Shown: positions 27,845-35,987, counted from the first letter of the stretch. The stretch is DNA of 64,000 nucleotides from Alphaproteobacteria bacterium (GCA_018830285.1 JAHJSB010000002.1:90711-154710); one strand, 5' to 3'. Numbers and translations: made by a program. Notes: a model not told the origin generated them from the letters alone.

Positions 27845-28010
27845 CCACATCCGCCACCATGCGGACACAGCGATAGGCCACCGCATTGCGCAGATAGCCG
27901 TCCTGCGTCAGCGCCGCCGCGTCGCGCCTGCCCCAGGCCGGTGCCCCCAGTTGTGACAGCGCAACCAGCGGCACAGCCCTCTTCGCTTCTCGTCGTGTCC
28001 GTGCAAAGGG
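27845..28010 (-). pseudogene. Remnant of GTA/HK97-type portal protein (N-terminal part)
   Basis: In another minus-strand frame, following a stop at 28011-28013, the translation reads TRREAKRAVPLVALSQLG, then APAWGRRDAAALTQDGYLRNAVAYRCVRMVAD. This matches the N-terminus of GTA phage portal proteins (Leu/Ala-rich start, W-x-x-R-D-x-A-A-L-x-x-x-G-Y-x-x-N-x-V-x-Y-R-C-V-R). The similarity stops near 27845 and tail-tip-like sequence starts within about 25 nt in a different frame. No ATG is present. It looks like the 5' stump of the portal gene after a large internal deletion. Confidence 0.6.
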
Positions 28011-28252
28011 TCAGCCCAGATTCATGTTGCGCCTCGCTACCATGGGAACGTCGTCCGATGTCGCGAATTTAACCCGGCCGGGTCTGCGGTCGGAGAAGAT
28101 GGCCGATTTTTCAAGGAATCCTCGGGCATTACATTGGAAAGCTGATGGAAAATGGCCTCCGGCTCCTGCATTTTTCCAAGCGCAGGCAATAGCCATGCGG
28201 GGCCAAATCTGCTTTGTGCCGCGATTGTGACAGGGGAAGAGGAGCTAGCAGC

Positions 28253-29137
28253 ATGTCGGCACACGTGATCTCGATCGCGAACTCGAAGGGCGGTGTCGGC
28301 AAGACAACCACCTGCGTCAGCCTCGCCGAAGCCTTTGCGGCGTCCGGTCGCCGAACGCTCGTCGTCGATCTCGACACCCAGGCCAACGCGTCCCTGCTCG
28401 TCTACGGCCATGAGGGCGACGAACACCTGTTCCAGGCGATCAACGAATACGCGACGATTTCCGACTGGCTGCTCGAGAACTTCTTTGCCGGCGAACAGAA
28501 GCGCCTGTCCGAATTCGTCGTCACCAATGCCAGCGACGTGACATATAATGGCAAGTCGCTGCCGCTGGACCTGATCCCGTCCTCGCCCCGCCTGCGCAAG
28601 ACAGAGCGCGAGCTGATCTATGAACTCACCGCCAAGAAATATTCGATGGAGGCCCTGCAGGGCCAGGTCGGCCGCCGCCTGCGCGACGATTTCAACCTCC
28701 TGAAAACTGACTATGACGTCATCATTTGCGATTGCCCGCCCGGCATATCGGTGATGACCGAAAGCGTGCTCGCCGCCAGCCACCTGATCATCGTACCCAC
28801 GATCCCGGATTTCATGTCCACGCTGGGCCTCGACCTGTTCACTGGCGACATCATGCAGAATCTGCGAGACAGGGATATCGAAAGCCTGCCCGTCGTGCTG
28901 GCCACGCGATACGACGACACGCCACACCAGAAAGTGGTCCTCCAGGCCATGCGCGAAGCGGCGAATTCCAAGGAAGCCGAATTCGAAATGTTCAACACCG
29001 TCATCCCGCTCAAGACCGGTTTTGCCTCCAACCCGATTGAGCTCGGCCCGGATCCGACCCTCGCCGCCAAATGGCCAGGCGAAGCGCTCGGCATCATCGA
29101 CAAGCTTCTCAAAGAAGTTCAGGAGCGGCTGAAATGA
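28253..29137 (+). CDS. ParA/MinD-family ATPase
   Basis: 294 residues with a deviant Walker A motif (KGGVGKTTTCVSLAEAF, residues 12-28), Walker A' VVDLDTQANAS and Walker B-like DVIICDCPPG. These ATPases position DNA or protein cargo by nucleotide-dependent dimerisation. It is not linked to parB; the next gene, overlapping by ATGA, encodes a 148-residue protein of unknown family that could be its partner. The ATG is preceded by GGGGAAGAGGAGC, a strong SD. It starts about 240 nt from the GTA stump in divergent orientation. Confidence 0.88.
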   Translation: MSAHVISIANSKGGVGKTTTCVSLAEAFAASGRRTLVVDLDTQANASLLVYGHEGDEHLFQAINEYATISDWLLENFFAGEQKRLSEFVVTNASDVTYNGKSLPLDLIPSSPRLRKTERELIYELTAKKYSMEALQGQVGRRLRDDFNLLKTDYDVIICDCPPGISVMTESVLAASHLIIVPTIPDFMSTLGLDLFTGDIMQNLRDRDIESLPVVLATRYDDTPHQKVVLQAMREAANSKEAEFEMFNTVIPLKTGFASNPIELGPDPTLAAKWPGEALGIIDKLLKEVQERLK

Positions 29138-29580
29138 GCGGACTGACGGCGACCGGGGGCACCGCCGCACTGGCCGCCCTGCTCGACAATCGCAACCGTT
29201 TCGGCAAGCTGCTCGACAAGGACTTTGCCGCCGCCACCGGCCTGCTCGTTCGCAAGCTCATGAATGCTGCCGGCCAGACATGCGATGACATGATCGCCCT
29301 GCGCGACGCGGTCGGCACCGAAATATTCGAGACCGAACTCAAGAAACTCTCCGCCCACCAGGCCCGCCTGCTCGCTCGCCGCCTCGACAAGGCGGTCGAC
29401 GATTTCGAAGTCTCCACCGCTGGCGCCGCCGTCGCCCATATCCGCAAGGTCATGGCCGGCGAGCCGACCGTCACCGAAGCCGCCCCTGCGAGCGACACGC
29501 CAGGCGACACACCGCCGACCGATGACGACACCCCGAAGAACAGCTATTTCGGCCGCAAGTCCTTCCGCGCTGGCAACTAG
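29134..29580 (+). CDS. Unknown protein translationally coupled to ParA-like ATPase
   Basis: 148 residues, family not recognised. Residues 1-105 are predicted helical and Leu/Ala/Arg-rich (ARLLARRLDKAVDDFE region). Residues 110-140 are Pro/Thr/Asp-rich and disordered-looking (TPGDTPPTDDDTP). The protein ends in a short conserved-looking KNSYFGRKSFRAGN tail. Its ATG overlaps the ParA stop, so stoichiometric co-expression and a cargo or adaptor role are plausible. There is no DNA-binding motif that I can see. Confidence 0.65.
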   Translation: MSGLTATGGTAALAALLDNRNRFGKLLDKDFAAATGLLVRKLMNAAGQTCDDMIALRDAVGTEIFETELKKLSAHQARLLARRLDKAVDDFEVSTAGAAVAHIRKVMAGEPTVTEAAPASDTPGDTPPTDDDTPKNSYFGRKSFRAGN

Positions 29581-29617
29581 AGCGCCCTTATCCGCGGCCC
29601 CTCGTCGCGTTCAAGCA

Positions 29618-29839
29618 TCAGCGCCCACACCGCCCATGAACATCCATGTCCGCCATGGGCCCGGCGGCGGGAACCTGCGTATCCAGCGCGGCGAACAGGA
29701 ACGGATTTCGTTTCAGGTGGGCCTTCATCTCCGTATCGAGATAGTGCAGCCCCCATTTCGCGAGCGCCCTCAGCGCGTAGTCTTGCGGCGTCCAGGCGTC
29801 GGTACTCTTCAACTTCTTCAAGGCGCTCCCAAACGTCAT
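29618..29839 (-). CDS. Small hypothetical protein
   Basis: 73 residues, starting MTFGSALKKLKS with a good SD (GGCGGAGGACGAGG just before the ATG). The DAWTPQDYALRALAKWGLHYLDTEM stretch looks amphipathic and protein-like, whereas the two other frames here are Arg- or Glu-rich. It lies 38 nt downstream of the HTH-like small gene on the same strand. Family unknown. It could instead be the 3' part of one frame-shifted gene with its neighbour. Confidence 0.45.
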   Translation of the reverse strand: MTFGSALKKLKSTDAWTPQDYALRALAKWGLHYLDTEMKAHLKRNPFLFAALDTQVPAAGPMADMDVHGRCGR

Positions 29840-29877
29840 CCTCGTCCTCCGCCTCATCAATATCCGTTTCCGTGTCG

Positions 29878-30183
29878 TCAGACGCCCTGCGGCCAGCCGC
29901 CCCCATCGCCGCCTCCGTGGGGCGCAGCCTCCGCCGCCAGCTGGATTTGCGGGCGCTCCACCTTGCCACCATTCGCCATTGTCTCGGCCAGCGCGTCGAA
30001 CTCCCGGCGCAGGCTCAGCCACGCCATCTCGAACGGCGCCTCCGGCCCGTCGAGGTTGTCTGCATGGATCGCTGCGTTCACCGTTTTCCGGTCCCGCCCC
30101 ATCCGCCCGGCAATCGCGTCGCCCGTATATCCCAGCAACCAGTAGAGGCGGATCTCCCGCGCCTCCCGCCCACTCACCTGCAA
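29878..30183 (-). CDS. Small HTH-like hypothetical protein
   Basis: 101 residues from a TTG start (alternative GTG at 30177). Residues 5-35 read REAREIRLYWLLGYTGDAIAGRMGRDRKT, which fits a helix-turn-helix with a short turn at GYTGDAI, as in transcription factors or small terminase-like proteins. The second half is Ala/Gly-rich. I cannot name the family. Together with the following 73-residue frame it forms a small minus-strand unit convergent with the ParA operon. Confidence 0.45.
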   Translation of the reverse strand: MQVSGREAREIRLYWLLGYTGDAIAGRMGRDRKTVNAAIHADNLDGPEAPFEMAWLSLRREFDALAETMANGGKVERPQIQLAAEAAPHGGGDGGGWPQGV

Positions 30184-30547
30184 TCATTTTCCCGGTGTGA
30201 TCATGGAGCGGAGTATACGTCACCCTGCAATACGGTCGGAAAACAGACGCCCTCTCCCCGTTACGAGTCCAGGTTGGCCTCCACCTAACCTGCCCTTTTC
30301 ATGGGGGAGGAGTTCCATGCTTGTGCACTGAACTTTCCAGACAGGGCATCCTGCTCCTCCCGCTCGAAGGGGGCGGCCAGGTGGGGATCTACGGACCACT
30401 CACTGGAAGCCCGTTGCAGAGGAGAACACATTCCCTGCACCAAACCGCCTAGAACAAGTACCACCCCTGCCCGAAAGCCAGACCTTTCCCGCCTTATTCG
30501 GGGCGCAGCTTCCAATCATTGCAATTCAGCAATGAAAGGAAAACGCC
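30184..30547. other. Intergenic region upstream of the sortase target gene
   Basis: 364 nt with no supportable gene. It contains two degenerate palindromic patches (about 30289-30312 and 30350-30395, of the CTCCTCC...AAGGGGG type) that resemble the repeat inside the sortase gene. An SD-like AAAGGAAA precedes the ATG at 30548. No clear promoter was identified. Confidence 0.4.
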
Positions 30548-32758
30548 ATGCTCGCCGCCGTCAGGATACGTGCCCACGCCCCCCTCTTGTCCCGCTCGGG
30601 CCAGTGGCTCGGATCGATCCTGGCGGCGGCGGCATTCGCATCCGGCGCGGCCTGGGCCGACCAGGAACCGCGCCTCGTCACCCCGAATGACGCCACAACC
30701 GGCGCCCTTCTGCTCAAATCCTCCACTCCCGGGAAGTATATCGAAGCCCCGTCCCTGCTCACCGACGTGCAGATCGACATATCCGGCCCGATCGCCCGCA
30801 CCCGCGTCACCCAGCGCTTCGAGAACACGACCGACGGCTGGATAGAAGGCGTCTATGTCTTCCCGCTGCCGGATGAAAGCGCCGTCGATACGCTGCGTAT
30901 GCAGATTGGTGACCGTTTCATCGAAGGCATGATCGAGGAACGCCAGAAGGCGAAAGCCATCTATGAACAGGCCAAATCGGAAGGCAGGAAAACCGCCCTG
31001 CTCGAACAGGAACGGCCCAACCTCTTCACCAATTCCATCGCCAATATCGGCCCCGGAGAGACGATCATTGTCCAGATCGAATACCAGGAAACGGTCCGCC
31101 TGACAGACGATCAGTTTTCCCTCCGCTTCCCGATGGTCGTCGGCCCGCGGTACAATCCGGCCCCGCAAATCCTCACCGCCTCGCTCGGCGATGATGGCTG
31201 GGCGGTGGTCGACCCCGTGCCGGACCGGACCCGCGTCTCACCGCCTGTCCTCAACCCGGACCTCGGCAGCACGAACCCGCTCACGCTCAATGTCTCCCTC
31301 AATGCCGGCTTCCCGGTCGGCAAGCTGGACTCCACCTATCACCCGATGGATGTGGACTGGTCTGGCACCGGCAATGCCAACCTCACGCTGTCCGCTGGCA
31401 GCGTCCCGGCCAATCGCGACTTTGAACTGACCTGGACGCCAAAGGCCTCCAAGGCTCCCAGCGCCGCCCTGTTCCGCGAAACCGTCGATGGCGAGCCCTA
31501 TTACCTCCTGATGGTCACGCCGCCGGTCGCCGCGCAATCGGCACCGCCGCCGCGCGAGATCACCTTCATCATCGACACGTCCGGCTCCATGGGTGGCGAA
31601 TCCATCCGTCAGGCCCGCGAGAGCCTTGCCATGGCAGTCCAACGGCTCTCGCCCGGTGACCGGTTCAACCTGATCGAGTTCAACTCGGTCACCCATGCCT
31701 TGTTCGACCATCCGGTCGATGCGACGCCGGCCAACCTCGCCCGCGCCACGAACTGGGTCGAGCGCCTCGAAGCCACTGGTGGCACCGAAATGCTGCCCGC
31801 CCTGCGCGAAGCCCTCGCCGACCACGGCAATGCCGACGGCCGCCTGCGCCAGGTTATCTTCCTGACAGACGGCGCCATCGGCAATGAACAGCAGCTCTTC
31901 GAAACGATCAGCCGCAATCGCAAGGACGCCCGCATCTTCACGGTCGGTATTGGTTCGGCCCCGAACAGCTTCTTCATGTCCCGCGCCGCCGAGCTGGGCC
32001 AAGGCACCTTCACCCATATCGGCGATGTCGATGAGGTCGCCGCCCGCATGGGCGCACTGTTCACGAAACTCGAAAGCCCGGCCATCACCAATGTCGCCGC
32101 CACATGGCCCGATGGCTCAGCGGTTGAAGCTTGGCCGTCGCCTCTGCCGGATGTCTATGCCGGCGAGACACTCGTCATCGCCGCCCATGCCGCCGCGAAA
32201 GACGGCTTGGTCTGGGTTTCCGGCCTCAACGGCGACCAGCCATGGAAAGTCGGCCTTCCCGTCAAACAGGCCGCCGAGCGCAAGGGCATTTCCAAACTCT
32301 GGGCCCGTAAGAAGATAAGCTCGCTGGAACTCGACCGCGCCCGCGCAGACACGCTGCCGGACCTGGTCGACGACCAGATCCTGAGTGTCGCCCTCGCCCA
32401 CCATCTCGTCTCGCGCCTCACCAGCCTCGTCGCGGTCGACGTGACGCCCGCCCGGCCAGAGGGTGCCCTGCTGGACAGCGCGATCGTGCCCCTGAACCTT
32501 CCCGCCGGCTGGGATTTCGGCAAGGTCTTCGGCCATGACGGCATCCGTTCGGACGCACCGATGATCCCGGTCGATGCGCTCGCCCTGCGTAAGCCCGATC
32601 CGAAGGCCATGAACGCCCCGATGCAGGTCGAACGCGGCGTCCCCCTGCCAAATACCGGCACCCTCTCCGACCTGAAACTGCTGGCAGGTATAATCCTCGT
32701 CCTCATGGGCTTCATGCTGAAACTTGTCTTCCGGAGGATACGGCTCCATGCCGCTTGA
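30548..32758 (+). CDS. Marine proteobacterial sortase target protein (VIT and VWA domains)
   Basis: 736 residues. A signal peptide (about 1-37) is followed by a VIT domain (about 60-200; TRVTQRFENTTDGWIEGVYVFPLP and an ERQKAKAIYEQAK segment). A von Willebrand A domain with MIDAS DTSGSMGG follows near residue 344. The C-terminus has a sorting signal LPNTG at residues 700-704, a hydrophobic helix and a basic tail (FRRIRLHAA). This architecture is the known partner of class GN sortases, whose gene follows with an 11-nt overlap. It is expected to be exported, cleaved at the LPNTG and transferred to an unknown acceptor in the envelope. Confidence 0.93.
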   Translation: MLAAVRIRAHAPLLSRSGQWLGSILAAAAFASGAAWADQEPRLVTPNDATTGALLLKSSTPGKYIEAPSLLTDVQIDISGPIARTRVTQRFENTTDGWIEGVYVFPLPDESAVDTLRMQIGDRFIEGMIEERQKAKAIYEQAKSEGRKTALLEQERPNLFTNSIANIGPGETIIVQIEYQETVRLTDDQFSLRFPMVVGPRYNPAPQILTASLGDDGWAVVDPVPDRTRVSPPVLNPDLGSTNPLTLNVSLNAGFPVGKLDSTYHPMDVDWSGTGNANLTLSAGSVPANRDFELTWTPKASKAPSAALFRETVDGEPYYLLMVTPPVAAQSAPPPREITFIIDTSGSMGGESIRQARESLAMAVQRLSPGDRFNLIEFNSVTHALFDHPVDATPANLARATNWVERLEATGGTEMLPALREALADHGNADGRLRQVIFLTDGAIGNEQQLFETISRNRKDARIFTVGIGSAPNSFFMSRAAELGQGTFTHIGDVDEVAARMGALFTKLESPAITNVAATWPDGSAVEAWPSPLPDVYAGETLVIAAHAAAKDGLVWVSGLNGDQPWKVGLPVKQAAERKGISKLWARKKISSLELDRARADTLPDLVDDQILSVALAHHLVSRLTSLVAVDVTPARPEGALLDSAIVPLNLPAGWDFGKVFGHDGIRSDAPMIPVDALALRKPDPKAMNAPMQVERGVPLPNTGTLSDLKLLAGIILVLMGFMLKLVFRRIRLHAA

Positions 32759-33386
32759 CGCGCTTACGTCTTGTCCTCCTCCTGCAAGGGGGAGGTGGCC
32801 CCGAAGGGGTCGGCGGGGGGCTTTTCTCACTTCCGCCCTTCTCATCGCCGGCCTCCTCCTCTTTGGGAACGGTGCGTACATGAAGGCCAAGGCCAGCCTC
32901 TCCCAGGTCCTCCTCGCCCATGCCTGGGAAAAGACGCTCGACGGCGACACGGACGCCCGTCCATGGCCCTGGGCCGACATCACCCCTGCCGCACGGCTTG
33001 AACTGCCCCGCCTCCACGCCGGCGCCATCATACTGGACGGCACCAGCGGACAGGCCCTCGCCTTCGGTCCCGGCCTGATGACCGGGTCCGCCGCCCCCGG
33101 CCAGCCTGGCCTCATCCTGCTCGCCGGCCACCGTGACAGCCATTTCACCTTTTTGCAGTACGCCCGGACCGGCGACGCCCTCACCCTCACCGGCCCCGAC
33201 GGTGTGCCCCACACATACCGCCTGACCGAGACCCGCGTGGTCGACGCGGCTGCCAGCACCCTCACCCCCGGCGGCAACGGACCGGCCACCCTCGCTCTGA
33301 CCACGTGCTACCCCTTCGGCGTCCTCACGCCCACGAATCAACGATTCGTCGTCCTCGCGACGCTGGACGAAGGATCAAGCACCTGA
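32748..33386 (+). CDS. Class GN sortase
   Basis: 212 residues. An N-terminal membrane helix (about 25-42) anchors a sortase domain with catalytic His in LLAGHRDSHF, catalytic Cys in LALTTCYPFG (TLxTC motif) and Arg in NQRFVV. It is the transpeptidase or processing protease for the LPNTG-bearing protein upstream, with which it overlaps by 11 nt. The ATG at 32748 has GGAGG ten bases before it. Residues about 9-24 are encoded by a palindromic repeat-like DNA stretch and are Pro/Arg-rich. Confidence 0.93.
   Translation: MPLDALTSCPPPARGRWPRRGRRGAFLTSALLIAGLLLFGNGAYMKAKASLSQVLLAHAWEKTLDGDTDARPWPWADITPAARLELPRLHAGAIILDGTSGQALAFGPGLMTGSAAPGQPGLILLAGHRDSHFTFLQYARTGDALTLTGPDGVPHTYRLTETRVVDAAASTLTPGGNGPATLALTTCYPFGVLTPTNQRFVVLATLDEGSST
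32773..32820 (+). repeat. REP-like palindromic element within the sortase gene
   Basis: Two consecutive stem-loops (CTCCTCC/GGGGGAG type around TGCAA, then GGCCCC GAA GGGGTC) followed by a G-run. The layout matches dispersed intergenic palindromes that I recall from alphaproteobacterial genomes. It lies in frame inside the 5' coding region of the sortase, encoding a Pro/Arg-rich cytoplasmic tail. Copies elsewhere in this window are only degenerate. Confidence 0.45.
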
Positions 33387-33401
33387 ATTATTTGGAAAAA
33401 T

Positions 33402-33475
33402 TGGAGCGGGTACACGGGATCGAACCGAGATACTCAGCTTGGAAGGCTGGTGCATTACCATTATGCTATACCCGC
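33402..33475 (-). tRNA. tRNA-Gly (TCC)
   Basis: A 74-nt cloverleaf on the minus strand. Acceptor arms GCGGGTA/TACCCGC pair fully; the D loop has AATGGTAAT; the anticodon loop CTTCCAA gives TCC; the T arm contains GGTTCGATCC; and CCA is encoded. It lies 33 nt from tRNA-Tyr on the same strand, convergent with the sortase gene. Confidence 0.96.
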
Positions 33476-33508
33476 AACCGGTACGTCGCTTATCCTTAGC
33501 ACAAACAG

Positions 33509-33593
33509 TGGTGGAGGGGACAGGATTCGAACCTGTGTACGCTATGCGGGCAGATTTACAGTCTGCTGCCTTTAACCACTCGGCCACCCCTCC
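33509..33593 (-). tRNA. tRNA-Tyr (GTA)
   Basis: An 85-nt class II tRNA on the minus strand with a long variable arm. Acceptor GGAGGGG pairs with CCCCTCC, the anticodon loop CTGTAAA gives GTA, the T arm is GGTTCGAATCC, and CCA is encoded. Probably co-transcribed with tRNA-Gly downstream. Confidence 0.96.
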
Positions 33594-33706
33594 AAGGGCT
33601 GCCTGCGACTTACGATAATTGACGCCGTCGCCCCGAACCGCCTAAAGGGCACGACCAATCGCGCCCTCTACCCGCTTCGGGAGACGGCCTTATAGGGACG
33701 AAAGAA

Positions 33707-34525
33707 ATGGCGCGCAACCATACAAAACGCCGAAACGCACCCGGCCCGGCCGGACAGGACGGATCGCCGCGCCCACGACAGGATCGCCCGCGCGAACGCA
33801 GTGGCGGCGGAGACGGCGAAGGCTGGCTCTGGGGCACGCATGCCGTTGTGGCGGCGCTGGCAAACCCGTCGCGCACCTGCCACATGCTGCTCGCCACCGA
33901 AAATGCCGCTGCGCGTCTGGGGCCTGCCCGGATCACGCCGGAAATCATCCTCGGCAAGGATCTCGACAACCGCCTGCCGCCGGGCGCGGTACATCAGGGC
34001 CTGGCCCTGAAGGTTGCCCCGCTGAATCCGTCCAGCCTGGAAGACCTGATAGACCGGGGCATTTCCCGCATCTGCGTCCTCGACCAGGTCTCCGACCCCC
34101 ACAATCTCGGCGCCATCTACCGGTCCGCCGCCGCCTTCGGCTTTAACGGCATTGTGCTGCAAACCCGGCATGCGCCAGCGATCACCGGCGTGGTTGCCAA
34201 AGCGGCCGTGGGCGCCATTGAGACCGTGGCCGAGGCCCGCGTCGTCAACATTGCCCGCGCGCTCGAACAGCTCGCCGACGCGGGCTATCACACGGTCGGT
34301 CTTGACGGCGGTGGCCGGCGTATCCTCGCCGACGCTGTCGCCGGCGCGCCGAAAATCGCCATCGTGATGGGCGCCGAAGGCTCCGGCCTGCGCCCCGCCG
34401 TCGCCAAGGCCTGCGCCGAGCTGGCGCGCATCCCGATGACCGAGTTGATGGAAAGCCTCAACGTGTCCAATGCTGCCGCAATTGCGTTCTACGAAGCGAG
34501 CCGGGAAGGATTCCCACCTCAGTGA
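33707..34525 (+). CDS. rlmB: 23S rRNA (guanosine-2'-O-)-methyltransferase RlmB-like (SpoU family)
   Basis: 272 residues. After a basic, Gly/Arg-rich N-terminal tail (1-38), an RNA-binding substrate domain begins at WLWGTHAVVAAL. The SPOUT/SpoU catalytic domain shows the three trefoil-knot motifs: DQVSDPHNLGAIYRSA (motif 1), VMGAEGSGLRP (motif 2) and IPMTELMESLNVSNAAAIAFYE (motif 3). It methylates the ribose of a 23S rRNA guanosine (G2251 in E. coli) or a related RNA. SD GGGACGAAAG is near the ATG. Divergent from the tRNA pair. Confidence 0.9.
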   Translation: MARNHTKRRNAPGPAGQDGSPRPRQDRPRERSGGGDGEGWLWGTHAVVAALANPSRTCHMLLATENAAARLGPARITPEIILGKDLDNRLPPGAVHQGLALKVAPLNPSSLEDLIDRGISRICVLDQVSDPHNLGAIYRSAAAFGFNGIVLQTRHAPAITGVVAKAAVGAIETVAEARVVNIARALEQLADAGYHTVGLDGGGRRILADAVAGAPKIAIVMGAEGSGLRPAVAKACAELARIPMTELMESLNVSNAAAIAFYEASREGFPPQ

Positions 34526-34573
34526 ACCTCTGCTAGGGTCAACGCGAGGAATCGCCAGACGGGAGCACCTGCG

Positions 34574-35512
34574 ATGCTAAGATTTATCTCCATCCTTCTC
34601 GTGCTGGCAGGCCTGGCCGTTGCCGGTATCGGCGGCGCCGCGCTGCTGGAAAAGTATCGCCCGCATGAGACCATGGCCATGCAATCCATGCCTGCACCAG
34701 TCGAGGCCATGCCCGCCCCCGAAGCGGCCATGGAAGCCCCGCCGGTCGCCGCAATGGAGGCCCCGGCAGATGCTGAAATGGCACCTGCGGCCCCCGGTGC
34801 CCGTTCGTCCGGTCCGACAATGCGCTCCCTCTCCTCCGGTTCCGGCGCCGAGGACACCGCATCCGTTGCCACTGCCGAGGACGCGCTGGACGCCGCTGAG
34901 AATTTCTCCATCGAGGCCGCTGGCGAATTCGACGCCCTCACGGATGCGCTCGCTGAAACGGCGGGCGTGGCCGCCACTGAATCCAGACGCTCGCATGCCG
35001 AAGCGTTCATGGAATCCCTGCAAACGGTTCCTGTCGCACACGAAACGCCGAAATCGGCTGAATACAAGCGCGCCTTCGACGTCACGCTCGCCATTGATGC
35101 GACAGGCGACGACACGGCTGTCGACGCCCTGCCCGGTCGCGGCAATGTCGTGACCGGCGAAGCCCAGGTCTCCGACCGCGTCGAAGCCCGTGTCAGCGGC
35201 GCCAATTTCGAAATCGTGAACCTCTCGCCCAGTGTCCAGTTACTGTCACCGCTGACCGAGAATGTCTGGCGCTGGTCGGTCATGCCGCTGTCAGCCGGCG
35301 AGCATGACCTCGTGTTCGAGATCTATGCCATCGACCAGGATTCGGTTGTGCCATTGCGCACATTCCGCGACACGGTCACGGTGCGGGTCTCCGGCATCAA
35401 CCGCGCCATTGCCTTTGCCGATCAGGCCAATCCGCTGTTCGTTCTGCTGGGCGGGCTCGGGTCTGCCATTGCCGGCCTTCTGGGCGCAGTAAAATTCTTC
35501 GGGCGGCGCTAA
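34574..35512 (+). CDS. Unknown membrane-anchored protein with Met/Ala/Pro-rich segment
   Basis: 312 residues, family not recognised. There is a hydrophobic N-terminal helix (about 3-24) and another at the C-terminus (about 286-308). The first is followed by a low-complexity Met/Ala/Pro/Glu stretch (about 33-80, repeats of EAMPAPEAAMEAP type). The central part (about 155-280) is beta-strand-rich (ARVSGANFEIVNLSPSVQLLSP and ERDVTVRVSG-like strands), resembling an Ig-like or transport-associated domain exposed in the periplasm. SD GGGAG is present. No informative neighbour. Confidence 0.6.
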   Translation: MLRFISILLVLAGLAVAGIGGAALLEKYRPHETMAMQSMPAPVEAMPAPEAAMEAPPVAAMEAPADAEMAPAAPGARSSGPTMRSLSSGSGAEDTASVATAEDALDAAENFSIEAAGEFDALTDALAETAGVAATESRRSHAEAFMESLQTVPVAHETPKSAEYKRAFDVTLAIDATGDDTAVDALPGRGNVVTGEAQVSDRVEARVSGANFEIVNLSPSVQLLSPLTENVWRWSVMPLSAGEHDLVFEIYAIDQDSVVPLRTFRDTVTVRVSGINRAIAFADQANPLFVLLGGLGSAIAGLLGAVKFFGRR

Positions 35513-35530
35513 GGCGGCGTCCCGACCGGT

Positions 35531-35950
35531 TCAGCAATTCCCGCTCAGGCATTGCTCAAGGTCTGTCGCACAGGCGCGCGCATACTGCTCCTGCTTGTCG
35601 CTCATGTCATCGCGTATCCGGATAACCGCCGGCTGGCCTTCAGCCCCCCGGGCGACTGAATAGAGACCGCCAATGTTGCGCGCCTTGAGGCAGGCTGCAG
35701 CGACATGATGGCATTCCTCATCTGACCGGATCCGGCAGACAGGCGGCGGGGACATCACATTGTGGCTGGGTGCCGACCCATGCGTGGTGACCGGCGCTGG
35801 TGCTGGCTCGACGACGACGAACGCGCCTGGCCTGCCAGGTTCGAGCACCTGTTCCATGGCGCTGGCCGTAGGTTGCGCCGAGGCTGGGGCCATCGCCACG
35901 GCGACACTGGCCGCCATCGCCATGAGCGTCGCTATCGCATCAATTTGCAT
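35531..35950 (-). CDS. Putative exported protein of unknown function
   Basis: 139 residues with a signal peptide (cleavage about ASAQ, residue 26), a Pro/Ala/Val-rich linker (about 38-68) and a C-terminal Cys-rich part. This contains CRIRSDEECHHVAAACL and ACATDLEQCLSGNC, six Cys in total, so disulfides are likely. SD AGAGGGG precedes the ATG. No family recognised. The gene is divergent from the PEP-carboxylase-like gene across a 160-nt region with a dyad. Confidence 0.55.
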   Translation of the reverse strand: MQIDAIATLMAMAASVAVAMAPASAQPTASAMEQVLEPGRPGAFVVVEPAPAPVTTHGSAPSHNVMSPPPVCRIRSDEECHHVAAACLKARNIGGLYSVARGAEGQPAVIRIRDDMSDKQEQYARACATDLEQCLSGNC

Positions 35951-35987
35951 CTACACATGCCCCTCTACCGGCCCGTTATTGATACGA

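Noticed and set aside
29618..30183. A single frame-shifted gene spanning both small minus-strand frames
   Set aside because: The second frame has its own ATG with a good SD, so two separate small genes explain the region without frameshifts.
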